In this document: positions 1 through 7,258 of the stretch, piece after piece
Layout: each line of letters opens with the position of its first letter
How positions within the stretch are numbered: position 1 is the stretch's first letter
Assembly: GCA_024640925.1 (NCBI GenBank)
Contig: JAHEEB010000056.1
Coordinates: 1-11,170 of the forward strand
Reading direction: 5' to 3'
Origin: Bacteroidota bacterium
GTDB taxonomy: Bacteria > Bacteroidota > Bacteroidia > Bacteroidales > UBA10428
Length of the DNA: 11,170 nt
Notes under the pieces: generated by a model
What the model was told of the DNA's origin: nothing
The model's input: only the letters and a program-made list of their open reading frames with translations
The model's database searches: none
Made by a program: the position numbers and the translations under genes

Positions 1-923
1 CCGACGAAATAGGTATTGATCGTGAAGTATTTCTTAAGGAATTAAGGAAAGTACCTTCAATGTCTAAGGAGCAATTCGAAAAAGTATCGAATGCATTATA
101 TATTCTGGCTAGTGAATTATCACTAAAGGCATACCAAAATGTACAGCAAGCAAGGTTTATTACTGAACAAAAAATTGCCGAAGAAGAAATTAAAAAACTT
201 AATACTGAGCTTGAACAGCGGGTTGATGAAAGAACTTATAAACTTAATGAAGCCTTAAAAGATTTAGAGTCTTTTTCCTACAGTGTTTCGCACGATTTAC
301 GAGCACCAATAAGGCATATCGATGGTTTTACCAAGCTTCTTTTTTCCAAAATTACTAATCCGAGTGAAATTATTGTTGACTACCAGAAAAAAATTGAATT
401 GGCAACAAAACGCATGTCTTCCATGATTGATAGTCTACTTTCCTTTTCTCGCCTGGGTAGAAAAGAACTAACCGTATCGAAATTTGAAATAGCACCCCTT
501 ATTGAAGAAATAATCAACCAGTTTAAACCGGATATATCGAACAGACAGATAGAATGGGAAATTGAAGCACTAACTGAAGTTACCGGTGACCGTAATTTGT
601 TAAAGCTGGCTTTCGAAAACCTGATTTCCAATTCTATAAAATATACATCAAAAGTTCCGGTGGCAATAATTAAAATATCAGCGAAGGAATTGCCGGATGA
701 TATAACAGAGATTTGTATTAAGGATAATGGAGTTGGATTTGATATGCAGTTTGCAGATAAATTGTTCGGCGTTTTTCAGAGACTTCATTCATCCGATGAA
801 TTTGAAGGAATTGGTATTGGCCTTGCTAACGTAAAACAAATCATTGAAAAACATAACGGTACCATACGTGCCGAGGGAAAAGTAAACGAAGGAGCATTAT
901 TTTATATTAAACTACCAAAATAA
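1..923 (+). CDS. PocR-type sensor histidine kinase (5' end outside window)
   Basis: The reading frame is open from base 3, upstream of the first ATG at 60, so the gene is cut by the left edge and that ATG is probably internal. Bases 3-160 encode the end of what resembles a PocR ligand-binding domain (the 'LRKVPSMSKEQFEKV' stretch followed by a helix ending in QQAR). A charged coiled-coil linker of about 35 residues follows. The kinase core is of the phytochrome type: phosphoacceptor His at 291-293 in SHDLRAP, N-box around 612-640 (ENLISNSIKY), G1 box DNGVGFD at 723, and G2 box GIGIGLA at 807. It should autophosphorylate and pass phosphate to a receiver, most simply the response regulator starting 6 bases after its stop. 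No membrane segment is visible, so it is probably cytoplasmic. The kinase call is firm; the PocR call rests on a short tail, and a GAF-like sensor is the alternative. Confidence 0.9.
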   Translation, partial: DEIGIDREVFLKELRKVPSMSKEQFEKVSNALYILASELSLKAYQNVQQARFITEQKIAEEEIKKLNTELEQRVDERTYKLNEALKDLESFSYSVSHDLRAPIRHIDGFTKLLFSKITNPSEIIVDYQKKIELATKRMSSMIDSLLSFSRLGRKELTVSKFEIAPLIEEIINQFKPDISNRQIEWEIEALTEVTGDRNLLKLAFENLISNSIKYTSKVPVAIIKISAKELPDDITEICIKDNGVGFDMQFADKLFGVFQRLHSSDEFEGIGIGLANVKQIIEKHNGTIRAEGKVNEGALFYIKLPK

Positions 924-929
924 ATAATT

Positions 930-1370
930 ATGGAAAATTTACCTGTAATACTTTATGCAGAAGATAGTAACGATGATATTGAGCTGACATTGGCTGCATT
1001 TACTGAAAGTGGTTTTGCAAATAAGATTGATGTAGTAAAGGATGGTGAAGAAGCACTTGACTATCTTTTCTACAGAGGTAATTATAAAACCCGTGAGAAA
1101 AATACCCCCGCTTTTGTCCTGCTCGATATAAAAATGCCAAAACTTGATGGCATCGAAGTTTTAAGAATTATTAGAGAATCGGAAGAATATAAAAACCTGC
1201 CCATTGTTATGCTTACTTCTTCTCAAATGGAGTCCGATGTGATGAACAGCTATAAACTGGGTGCAAATGGGTTTGTAGTAAAGCCTATCGATTTTATTGA
1301 ATTTGTAAAAGCAATCAAAGGAATTGGCTATTTTTGGGCTATCTTAAACACCACTCCAAACAAAATATGA
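930..1370 (+). CDS. Single-domain response regulator, Rcp1-type
   Basis: The 146-residue protein is one receiver domain with no output domain. Visible landmarks are the acidic pair E11/D12, phosphoacceptor D66 in LLDIKMP, switch residue T96 in VMLTSS, and K118 in VVKP. The loop between strands 2 and 3 is long (YRGNYKTREKN) and the C-terminus GYFWAILNTTP is typical of the Rcp1-like regulators that partner with phytochrome-type kinases. It lies 6 bases after the upstream kinase, and its stop overlaps the next start as ATGA, so the three genes are almost certainly co-transcribed and the last two translationally coupled. By family, it shuttles phosphate or acts through protein contacts rather than by binding DNA. 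The start ATG at 930 is preceded by an A/T-rich leader without a Shine-Dalgarno site. Confidence 0.93.
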   Translation: MENLPVILYAEDSNDDIELTLAAFTESGFANKIDVVKDGEEALDYLFYRGNYKTREKNTPAFVLLDIKMPKLDGIEVLRIIRESEEYKNLPIVMLTSSQMESDVMNSYKLGANGFVVKPIDFIEFVKAIKGIGYFWAILNTTPNKI

Positions 1371-3283
1371 AAAAAGTCGATCTGAGAATTTTAATGCTTG
1401 AGGATGAGTCACTTGATGCCGAACTAAACAAGGCACAATTGTTATTGCTTGAAGAATACAATTGTCTTGTCGACTGGGCAAAAGATAAAGAATCGTATTT
1501 GAATTTATTGAAAACAAAAGTATATGATATTATACTGAGTGATTATAACCTTCCACAATACAATGGGCTTGAAGCATTGAATGACCTGAAGGCTACTAAC
1601 CAGCTTATCCCTTTTATTTTTGTCACCGGTACAATTGATGAAGAAACTGCTGCTGGGACCATTAAAGCCGGCGCCTGGGATTATGTTGTAAAAGACCGGT
1701 TGTTTCGTTTGCCTCTAGCCATACGTAGCACCCTTCAACTAAAAGAAGAGAAACTTATTAATGCTCAGGTCGAACAGCAAAACCAGAAATTGTTAATGGC
1801 TATTGAGCAAAGCCCTGTACATATTGTTATCACTAATACCGATAATATAATAGAATATGTAAATGCCCGGTTTACAGAGGTAACCGGTTATTTGCCCGAA
1901 GAAGTAATTGGAAAAAATATTAACATCCTAAATCCCAGGCATAAGGAAAATTACAGCAGTTACTTTGAGAATCAAATTCAAAAATGGAAAGGGGAAATTG
2001 AAAGTTTAAAAAAAGATGGAACAGTATTCTGGGAATCAATAACAATTTCTCCTTTAATAAATGAAAAAGGTGAAGCTACCCATATTATTGCTGTAAAAGA
2101 AGATATCACACAGCGAAAACAAATGGAGCAGAAACTGATAGATGCTCTTAACAGGGCCGAACAGTCCGATAAATTAAAAGAGGCGTTTCTTCAAAACCTT
2201 TCTCACGAAATCAGAACCCCAATGAATGCCATTGTTGGGTTTTCTGAATTATTGTATAAACTTAAAGATCATGATAAGGAAACCAGTGAAAAATACACGT
2301 CTATTATTCTTACTAACAGTTATCAGCTGCTTTCTATTGTCAATGATATTCTTACCATATCACTCATACAAACCGGACAAGAAACTGTTAATTATAATAA
2401 GTTGGATATAAATGTGTTGCTCGACAACCTATACGAACTGTTTAGTTTAAAAATAAAGGAAAAGAATCTTAATTTTATTGTAAAAAAACTGAACAACATT
2501 TCAAACACATTTATTGAAACCGATGAAACAAAGCTGACACAAATCCTGACTAATCTTTTAAATAACTCCTTAAAATTCACACATCAGGGTAGTATAGAGA
2601 TTGGATATAACATTGAAACAGACCATATACTTTTTTATGTAAAAGATACTGGCATTGGTATACCTAACGAAGCCAAAGACCTAATTTTTGAAAGATTTGC
2701 ACAAGCCGATGCAGAAATAAAGGCAAATTATGGAGGTACCGGCCTGGGACTTTCTATCTCAAAATCATTTACTCAAATGTTGGAGGGAAAACTCTGGGTA
2801 GAATCTTCTATAGGATTAGGATCTACCTTCTTTCTTTCCTTACCAATAGTGCCGTCAATACATGAAACTGTACCATCGAAGGAATCTAAAATGCTTTCGG
2901 TTAATAGAAAAATAACTTTATTACTTGCCGAAGACGAAACATATAATGTTCTTCTTATTCAAGCTGTTATGGAAAACGAGAATATCAAAATTATTCATGC
3001 AAAGAATGGATTTGAAGCACTTGAAATATTTAAAACGACACCAAATATCGATCTTATTCTTATGGATATTAAAATGCCTGTAATGGATGGTATTCAATCT
3101 TTTAAGGAAATACGAAAACTGAATAAAGAAATTCCTGTTATTGCTCAAACGGCTTATACAATTGAACATGAAAAGAAACAATTGCTTGAAATGGGTTTTA
3201 CCAATTATATTTCCAAACCCATAAAAATAGACGATCTGATAGAAAAAATAAAAAAGACCATTATTGAAACAGCAAATATTTAG
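1367..3283 (+). CDS. Hybrid histidine kinase REC-PAS-HisKA-HATPase-REC
   Basis: A 638-residue cytoplasmic hybrid kinase without membrane segments. Domain order: an N-terminal receiver (about 6-125) with D13, phosphoacceptor D59 in LSDYNLP, T87 and K109; a PAS domain (about 138-262) with the PAS-type ending HIIAVKEDITQRKQ; HisKA with phosphoacceptor H280 in LSHEIRTPMN; a HATPase_c domain with N-box (LTNLLNNSLKFT), G1 DTGIGIP and G2 GGTGLGLS; and a C-terminal receiver (about 516-636) with phosphoacceptor D567 in LMDIKMP and the KP motif near the end. The start is ATG 1367, which overlaps the preceding TGA as ATGA; a TTG 33 bases upstream would add 11 residues unlike any receiver N-terminus. With receivers at both ends it can take phosphate from a partner kinase and pass it intramolecularly. 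No HPt domain or DNA-binding output is present here. Confidence 0.94.
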   Translation: MKKVDLRILMLEDESLDAELNKAQLLLLEEYNCLVDWAKDKESYLNLLKTKVYDIILSDYNLPQYNGLEALNDLKATNQLIPFIFVTGTIDEETAAGTIKAGAWDYVVKDRLFRLPLAIRSTLQLKEEKLINAQVEQQNQKLLMAIEQSPVHIVITNTDNIIEYVNARFTEVTGYLPEEVIGKNINILNPRHKENYSSYFENQIQKWKGEIESLKKDGTVFWESITISPLINEKGEATHIIAVKEDITQRKQMEQKLIDALNRAEQSDKLKEAFLQNLSHEIRTPMNAIVGFSELLYKLKDHDKETSEKYTSIILTNSYQLLSIVNDILTISLIQTGQETVNYNKLDINVLLDNLYELFSLKIKEKNLNFIVKKLNNISNTFIETDETKLTQILTNLLNNSLKFTHQGSIEIGYNIETDHILFYVKDTGIGIPNEAKDLIFERFAQADAEIKANYGGTGLGLSISKSFTQMLEGKLWVESSIGLGSTFFLSLPIVPSIHETVPSKESKMLSVNRKITLLLAEDETYNVLLIQAVMENENIKIIHAKNGFEALEIFKTTPNIDLILMDIKMPVMDGIQSFKEIRKLNKEIPVIAQTAYTIEHEKKQLLEMGFTNYISKPIKIDDLIEKIKKTIIETANI

Positions 3284-3444
3284 AAAAAGGAATTTTTAAC
3301 AAATCATATCCCCCTCATTTTTAATGATAAAAAGCTTCAAAAAAATCTCAATTGCATTTATATCTTTAAACTTTAACATAAAATAATTATATTTAGCCAC
3401 TTAAAAAACATAAAAAAACTTAACATTTTAAATATTAAATAATT

Positions 3445-4416
3445 ATGACTATCCTGAAAAAATTAACCGGAATTATTGCAATAGGGATTTGTTTGAATGG
3501 AGGGTTACAGGCCCAGCAAAGAATTAACGAAGCTATTACTTCTTTCAACCAGGCTGCAGGAATGATGCAAACCGACTTAGACAGTTCAATTTACTATTTC
3601 GAAAAATGCTTGAATATATGCGAGGAGATTGGAGATTCGGCAAATAGCGTAAAGGAAAAAGCCGTTCTATATCTGCCTAACTGTTACTATCAGAAAACAT
3701 ACAACATGTTTACTGTTGAAAAAAACACCAGTGGTGCGCTTTCAGTTGGAAAAAAGACTGTTCAGGTTGCCGAAAAATATGCTGACGATGATGTTAAGTC
3801 AAAGGCCGAAAAGATATTGACGAATGCATATATAACGTTAGGATTAGGGTATTTTAACAACAATGAAGATGATAAAGCAATTGCTTCATTTGATAGCGCC
3901 CTTGCAATAAATCCAAATTATACCAAAGCTATTTATAACAAAGCTTTACTTTATCAAAAAGAGGGTAATAATGCCAAGTTTGGTGAAAACATTGATCTCT
4001 TTATCTCTAAAGTAAAGGGCACAAAAGATTCTGCCCAGGTTGACAAAGCAAATAAACTGGCCATAGAATACTATCGCAATGCAGGAGCCAAAGCCGGACA
4101 AGCAAATAATTATGCTGAAGCTATCAGTTTGCTGAATACCTGTTTTAAATACGGCGAAGATAAAGATGTATATTATCGCCTGGCAAATGTTTATAATAAA
4201 CAAAAGAACTTTACCGAAGGGGCAAAAAATGCACAGAAAGGTCTCGATTTAGAAACCGGTGATGCTGCAGCAAAAGCCAAATTTTATTACGAACTTGGTG
4301 TTTCTCAGGTTGGTAAAGGAGATACCGGTAATGCATGTGCCTCATTCAAAAAATCGATGTATGGTACATTTATAGAAGCATCTAAAGGTCAGAGAACGAA
4401 CTTAAAATGTCCCTGA
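3445..4416 (+). CDS. Secreted tetratricopeptide-repeat protein
   Basis: A 323-residue protein with a Sec signal peptide (K5-K6, hydrophobic core, likely cleavage after LQA at residue 23, mature protein starting QQ). The rest is helical and TPR-like. The clearest repeat is at about 126-159 (ITLGLGYFNNNEDDKAIASF, ending in the typical NPNY); weaker repeats lie around 29-60, 212-240 and 280-310. It is therefore probably a periplasmic or envelope scaffold for protein contacts; no catalytic motif is visible and no specific function can be assigned. A cysteine near the C-terminus (LKCP) and others (C55, C59, C80) could form disulfides. It stands alone, 161 bases after the kinase cluster and closed by its own terminator, so it is probably a single-gene unit. 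The A/T-rich leader lacks a Shine-Dalgarno site, as is usual in Bacteroidota. Confidence 0.85.
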   Translation: MTILKKLTGIIAIGICLNGGLQAQQRINEAITSFNQAAGMMQTDLDSSIYYFEKCLNICEEIGDSANSVKEKAVLYLPNCYYQKTYNMFTVEKNTSGALSVGKKTVQVAEKYADDDVKSKAEKILTNAYITLGLGYFNNNEDDKAIASFDSALAINPNYTKAIYNKALLYQKEGNNAKFGENIDLFISKVKGTKDSAQVDKANKLAIEYYRNAGAKAGQANNYAEAISLLNTCFKYGEDKDVYYRLANVYNKQKNFTEGAKNAQKGLDLETGDAAAKAKFYYELGVSQVGKGDTGNACASFKKSMYGTFIEASKGQRTNLKCP

Positions 4417-4438
4417 TAAATATTTATATCATTATATT

Positions 4439-4463
4439 AAGGCGCGGGTTTCGCGCCTTTTTT
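4439..4463 (+). terminator. Rho-independent terminator of the TPR gene
   Basis: GGCGCG (4441-4446) pairs perfectly with CGCGCC (4452-4457) around the loop GGTTT. AA before and TT after extend the stem, and the run of six T (4458-4463) follows directly. It lies 22 bases after the TPR stop. The GC-only stem stands out in very AT-rich surroundings. Confidence 0.93.
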
Positions 4464-4507
4464 GTTTCATACCATTCTGACATTGTATAACTGCTATTTT
4501 GTCTTTA

Positions 4508-4530
4508 AAAATCTGCCGATGGTAGATTTT
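4508..4530. other. 10-bp hairpin upstream of the Spy-like gene
   Basis: AAAATCTGCC (4508-4517) pairs with GGTAGATTTT (4521-4530) around a GAT loop, with one G-T wobble, and is followed by GTTTTT. It could be a second, weaker terminator backing up the one 50 bases earlier, or an operator. The TAGATTTT half also resembles a Bacteroidota -7 box (TAnnTTTG), with TTTG at 4498-4501 21 bases before it, so the palindrome may overlap the promoter of the Spy-like gene. The sequence alone does not decide between these. Confidence 0.4.
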
Positions 4531-4605
4531 GTTTTTATTCATGCAAAAAAATGTCGAAATTTTAATGTTTTATTATTCATAAGCATTTATTCTAAAATCA
4601 CGAAC

Positions 4606-4986
4606 ATGAAAAAATCAATTCTCCTAATGGCAACAGTCTTGATTGCTGTTACATTAACATCAAACGCTCAACCAAAACAAATGCCTTCAGCAGAAGAACG
4701 AGCTAAACATGAAACAGAAAGAATGAAAACAGAGCTTAATCTCACTTCAGCGCAAAATCCAACAGTTGAAAAAATAAACCTAAAGTATGCTGAAAAAATG
4801 GATACTGTCTTCAAACAAAGTGGTGGCGATTTTTCAGTTGCAGAAAAGAAAATGAACGAAATTCATTCACTAAAACGCGCCGAATTGGCAACCATATTAA
4901 CAGAAGACCAACTAAAAAAATACGACGAAATGGTAGCCGAGAGAAAAAAGAATCACCAAGGTCCTCCTCCACAACAACATGAATAA
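4606..4986 (+). CDS. Small secreted Spy/LTxxQ-like protein
   Basis: A 126-residue protein with a Sec signal peptide (MKKSILL, hydrophobic core, cleavage after SNA at 21, mature start QPKQ). The mature part is highly charged and helical and carries two LTxxQ-type motifs, LTSAQ (46-50) and LTEDQ (98-102), the hallmark of the Spy/CpxP superfamily of periplasmic chaperone or stress-sensing proteins. The second is followed by LKKYDEM, the usual Bacteroidota form. The tail is rich in Pro, Gln and His (GPPPQQHE). The start is ATG 4606, giving a proper signal peptide. An in-frame ATG at 4462 would add 48 residues starting inside the previous terminator and is rejected. It is monocistronic, with a terminator 7 bases after the stop. 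The family call is moderately firm; the role (envelope stress, metal or protein binding) is inferred. Confidence 0.8.
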   Translation: MKKSILLMATVLIAVTLTSNAQPKQMPSAEERAKHETERMKTELNLTSAQNPTVEKINLKYAEKMDTVFKQSGGDFSVAEKKMNEIHSLKRAELATILTEDQLKKYDEMVAERKKNHQGPPPQQHE

Positions 4987-4993
4987 CAACTAT

Positions 4994-5032
4994 AAAAAAT
5001 CATCCTGGTAAACATACCTGGATGATTTTTTT
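4994..5032 (+). terminator. Rho-independent terminator of the Spy-like gene
   Basis: AAAAAATCATCC (4994-5005) pairs perfectly with GGATGATTTTTT (5020-5031). The inner part adds GGT (5007-5009) with ACC (5016-5018) across a T-T mismatch, and the loop is AAACAT. Seven T (5026-5032) close it. The A-run on the left would make it active in the opposite direction too. Confidence 0.9.
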
Positions 5033-5070
5033 ATTGCTTGCTTCCACTTTTAATAAAGAATATAAAGAAA

Positions 5071-5190
5071 TGACTAACTCAGCCCTTCAGGCGGAAAAGG
5101 GCTTGCTTATTAAGAGAAGACTTTAGTCCTGAAAATATAGAAAATATGCCGCATGTAACCATGAACCAATGCATATGTAGGACACAATTC
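5071..5190. repeat. Structured repeat, copy A (shorter, eroded)
   Basis: It shares with copy B, in the same order: ACTAACTC followed by CCTTCAGG and CGGA, a CTTTAG hairpin, GCATGTAAC-ATGAA, and AGGACAC. The CTTTAG hairpin here is GAC-TTTA-GTC (5119-5128). GCAT (5151-5154) can pair with ATGC (5169-5172). The first stem (around 5078-5096) and the AGGA hairpin (TGT-AGG-ACA at 5176-5184) are weak, so this copy looks decayed. No function is recognised. Confidence 0.55.
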
Positions 5191-5206
5191 AAGATTAGGA
5201 TTTTTT

Positions 5207-5374
5207 TACTAACTCCGTCCTTCAGGGCGGAGCATGATCAGTAAAGGATCTGGCTTTAGCCATGCAACTTGGTAACTTCAATCTATGCGCCTAATCAGGA
5301 AAATTTGAAGCATGTAACTATGAAACTGAGATAAAATGCTTGGTTCGTGAGGACACGAACAAAGACGTATGGAG
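5207..5374. repeat. Structured repeat, copy B (well-formed hairpins)
   Basis: Four stems can be drawn: CTCCGTCC-TTCA-GGGCGGAG (5213-5232, one G-T pair); TGGC-TTTA-GCCA (5251-5262); AAGCAT (5308-5313) with ATGCTT (5336-5341) around a 22-base loop carrying GTAACTATGAAAC; and GTTCGTG-AGGA-CACGAAC (5343-5360), a perfect 7-bp stem. The TTTA-loop stem differs from copy A at a base pair in both arms (GGC/GCC against GAC/GTC), a paired change that preserves the stem. Possible natures are a REP/MITE-like element recognised in single-stranded form by an IS200/IS605 or RAYT-type transposase, or a structured RNA. The family is not recognised. Confidence 0.6.
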
Positions 5375-5384
5375 AATATAAAGA

Positions 5385-5759
5385 TTATTTTAATAGCATT
5401 AACTTATTGGATTATTAAACCACATTCATTTTTTCAAGTTTATCATTAATTTATATACAGTAATTTTTTTATTCTGTTTAAGTTAACATAATTAAAATTT
5501 CTACAAGCCATTCTTTATTTTGAATTCCATTGCGAGTCAGGTATATTCATTAGTAAAGATAAATATATTTATATACCATTGAATTAGTGTATATTATGAA
5601 ATTTAAATAAAGTACTCATTGAATAAATTGTGACAGCATTTCATTTATATCTATTTCATTCAGAACGGAATAGTAGATTTTTAATCCTAATATCAATCAA
5701 AGCCAGAATTACCAAAATATCAGCTTAATAAAATCCTAGTTAGGAATAGTATCAAGAAA
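5385..5759. other. AT-rich stretch with no recognisable gene
   Basis: About 375 bases between the repeat element and the stop of the YceI-family gene, very rich in A and T. I see no credible reading frame, RNA gene or strong terminator. A perfect AT-only palindrome (ATAAATATATTTAT, near 5559-5572) is probably compositional. On the minus strand a short TCCTA-AC-TAGGA inverted repeat followed by TTTT (near 5733-5746) could weakly terminate the YceI operon. Confidence 0.6.
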
Positions 5760-6308
5760 TTATTTATATAATTGATAAGGAATATCGATGGTAATTTCAA
5801 TCTCCTTTGCTACCTTTTCTTTCACCAGATCCGGAATTTGTATGTTGAATTCCTCTGGTGTCACTTTAAAAGTAGCTTTTGCTGTTGGAATTCCATTTTT
5901 TACCTCAATAGAACCCGGAACTGTTTTGTTTTTAGTAACCCCATGAATTACAAGATCTCCGGTAACTTCTACCTTATAAACGCCATCTTTTTTCAGATCA
6001 ACTGTACCAATATTTGATACCTTTCCTTTAAATGTCGATTTAGGAAATTTTACCGATTCCATATAGTTCTCATTAAAATGCTCCTGCATAAGAGCATTCT
6101 TAAACTCAAAGGAGTTATTAAGCAAACTGAACTGCACATCGCCCGTAGTTGCATCAAAAACACTAGCCGATTGGTGATTATGAGCTTCAATTACTTCCAT
6201 GGGAGTAGATCCATAAAACCAGATATGACCTGTTTTTGATATATACTTCTGAGGATAAACAGTTATAAACCCGATTAACAAAATCATAATCAGAATGTTC
6301 CTTTTCAT
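5760..6308 (-). CDS. YceI-family secreted lipocalin-like protein
   Basis: A 182-residue protein with a Sec signal peptide (MKRN, hydrophobic core, likely cleavage near VYPQ at residue 20). The mature part has the YceI pattern: a KTGHIWFYGSTP first strand, FPKSTFKGKV in the middle, GDLVIHGVTKNKTVPG as the signature hairpin, and a final EIEITIDIPYQL strand. Characterised YceI relatives fold as a closed beta-barrel that binds an isoprenoid lipid or quinone, so it probably carries such a molecule in the periplasm; the ligand cannot be read from sequence. It is the last gene of the leftward unit, 51 bases after the beta-barrel gene, a larger gap than between the others, so it may also have its own promoter. 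The length matches small YceI proteins. Confidence 0.88.
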   Translation of the reverse strand: MKRNILIMILLIGFITVYPQKYISKTGHIWFYGSTPMEVIEAHNHQSASVFDATTGDVQFSLLNNSFEFKNALMQEHFNENYMESVKFPKSTFKGKVSNIGTVDLKKDGVYKVEVTGDLVIHGVTKNKTVPGSIEVKNGIPTAKATFKVTPEEFNIQIPDLVKEKVAKEIEITIDIPYQLYK

Positions 6309-6359
6309 ATTTTCAATATTATTGATAGTTTATAGGAAACAAAACAATTGAGAATAAGT

Positions 6360-7241
6360 TTATTTCAAAGAGAAAACCCTGGAGATATTGAATCCAAGAT
6401 GAATTCCGCCATCGAACCAATTTCCTGTAGTTTCTGTTATAAAACCTTTTTCTATCATAGCAAGGGAATTAGTCAAATGAAGTTGAAAAACATGCCCACC
6501 TGTCTCAATATCAAATCCTATTGAAAATGGATCGTACGTCTTTAAGCTCTGATAGTCGCGCTGTGGAGGAATAACATAATAATATTCGGCATTAACTGAA
6601 ATTCTTTTGGTTAACTTAAAACGAGCCCCTGTACCTACAGACCAAATATCATTCGGATCCAACTCAGTATCAACCATATTTCTATGAACATATGAAGGAT
6701 TAATTTCAATGGAAAACCGTTCATTCATCTTTCGTGCAATTAATATCTGAGTAACATAGCTTGCCCGATCCCAAAATTTCAATGTGCCAGGTTGCTCCCA
6801 TTTGAGGCTGTTCAGAGCAATACTATTAAAGAGAGAGAGGGAAACAGGCATTACCCTTGCACCCTTTGATTGCCGAAGAATGCGAAATTTCAATGACCCA
6901 TCATAGGTTTTTTCGTAAGTACCACGCCCAACTCCAACCATCAGCCAGTCAGTTATACCATAGTCCAACCCAAAATGAATGTTAGCCTGGTCAAGTCCCC
7001 ATAAATTGTATGCTCCCGTATTCACCTCGCCAAATCTGTGAGAAATACGAAAATCGAGATGGCCGTTTTTCATTTGTTCTATGGATTGACCACTGATTAT
7101 ATGCGTCGATTTAAATGTAGCAGAAGCATATTCTATTTCACTGCCAGTAGCCTCCTGAAGCAAATTATCGATATCCTGGCATTGAATCTGGTTTGCAATT
7201 AAAAAAGAAACTATATAAGAAATAAACTTTATTATTTTCAT
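6360..7241 (-). CDS. DUF5777-type outer-membrane beta-barrel protein
   Basis: The 293-residue protein starts with a signal peptide (MKIIKFIS, hydrophobic core, cleavage near IQCQ). The rest consists of alternating amphipathic strands and ends in ISRVFSLK, an aromatic-containing terminal strand as in outer-membrane barrels. Motifs I associate with the DUF5777 family are visible: LDFRISHRFGEVNTGAYNL, GLDQANIHFGLDYG, QILIARKMNERFSIE, NAEYYYV, and the GFDIETGGHVFQLHLTNS / MIEKGFITETTG block near the C-terminus. The function of the family is unknown; a pore or an envelope anchor for the adjacent cytochrome-like lipoproteins is inference. Its start is ATG 7241, 17 bases after the upstream stop. A TTG at 7262 would overlap that stop but only adds a polar extension before the signal peptide. 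It lies between the cytochrome-like genes and the YceI gene, all on one strand. Confidence 0.8.
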   Translation of the reverse strand: MKIIKFISYIVSFLIANQIQCQDIDNLLQEATGSEIEYASATFKSTHIISGQSIEQMKNGHLDFRISHRFGEVNTGAYNLWGLDQANIHFGLDYGITDWLMVGVGRGTYEKTYDGSLKFRILRQSKGARVMPVSLSLFNSIALNSLKWEQPGTLKFWDRASYVTQILIARKMNERFSIEINPSYVHRNMVDTELDPNDIWSVGTGARFKLTKRISVNAEYYYVIPPQRDYQSLKTYDPFSIGFDIETGGHVFQLHLTNSLAMIEKGFITETTGNWFDGGIHLGFNISRVFSLK

Positions 7242-7258
7242 AAATAATGAATTAGTAT

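Larger units (their letters stand above)
5057..5384. repeat. Non-coding composite element flanked by a 12-bp direct repeat
   Basis: AGAATATAAAGA occurs at 5057-5068 and again, identically, at 5373-5384. The 304 bases in between contain two diverged copies of the same hairpin-rich unit (5071-5190 and 5207-5374) and no credible reading frame. The arrangement looks like an inserted non-autonomous element with a target-site duplication, but the surroundings are so AT-rich that a 12-mer match by chance is not excluded. The flanks may also be part of the unit itself. Confidence 0.45.

Noticed and set aside
1334..1366. Extended TTG start for the hybrid kinase
   Set aside because: The added 11 residues are unlike a receiver N-terminus, and ATG 1367 with the ATGA overlap explains the coupling.
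3318..3334. Terminator after the hybrid kinase (TTTTTA-ATGA-TAAAAA)
   Set aside because: The stem consists only of A-T pairs and is not followed by a T-run, so it is likely compositional.
3352..3395. Promoter for the TPR gene (TTG at 3352, TATATTTA at 3388)
   Set aside because: The spacing of 33 bases is too long for the Bacteroidota -33/-7 pair, and no better -33 box lies nearer.
4462..4605. Longer ATG start for the Spy-like protein
   Set aside because: It would begin inside the previous terminator and place 48 residues before an otherwise perfect signal peptide.
5343..5364. Resemblance to a hammerhead ribozyme stem II (GTGAGGAC and CGAA)
   Set aside because: The conserved core CTGANGA directly before the stem and GAAA directly after it are absent, and no matching cleavage-site stem is present.
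5033..5759. CRISPR array or tRNA in the gene-free region
   Set aside because: The repeats are only two, diverged and over 100 bases long, and no cloverleaf can be drawn.
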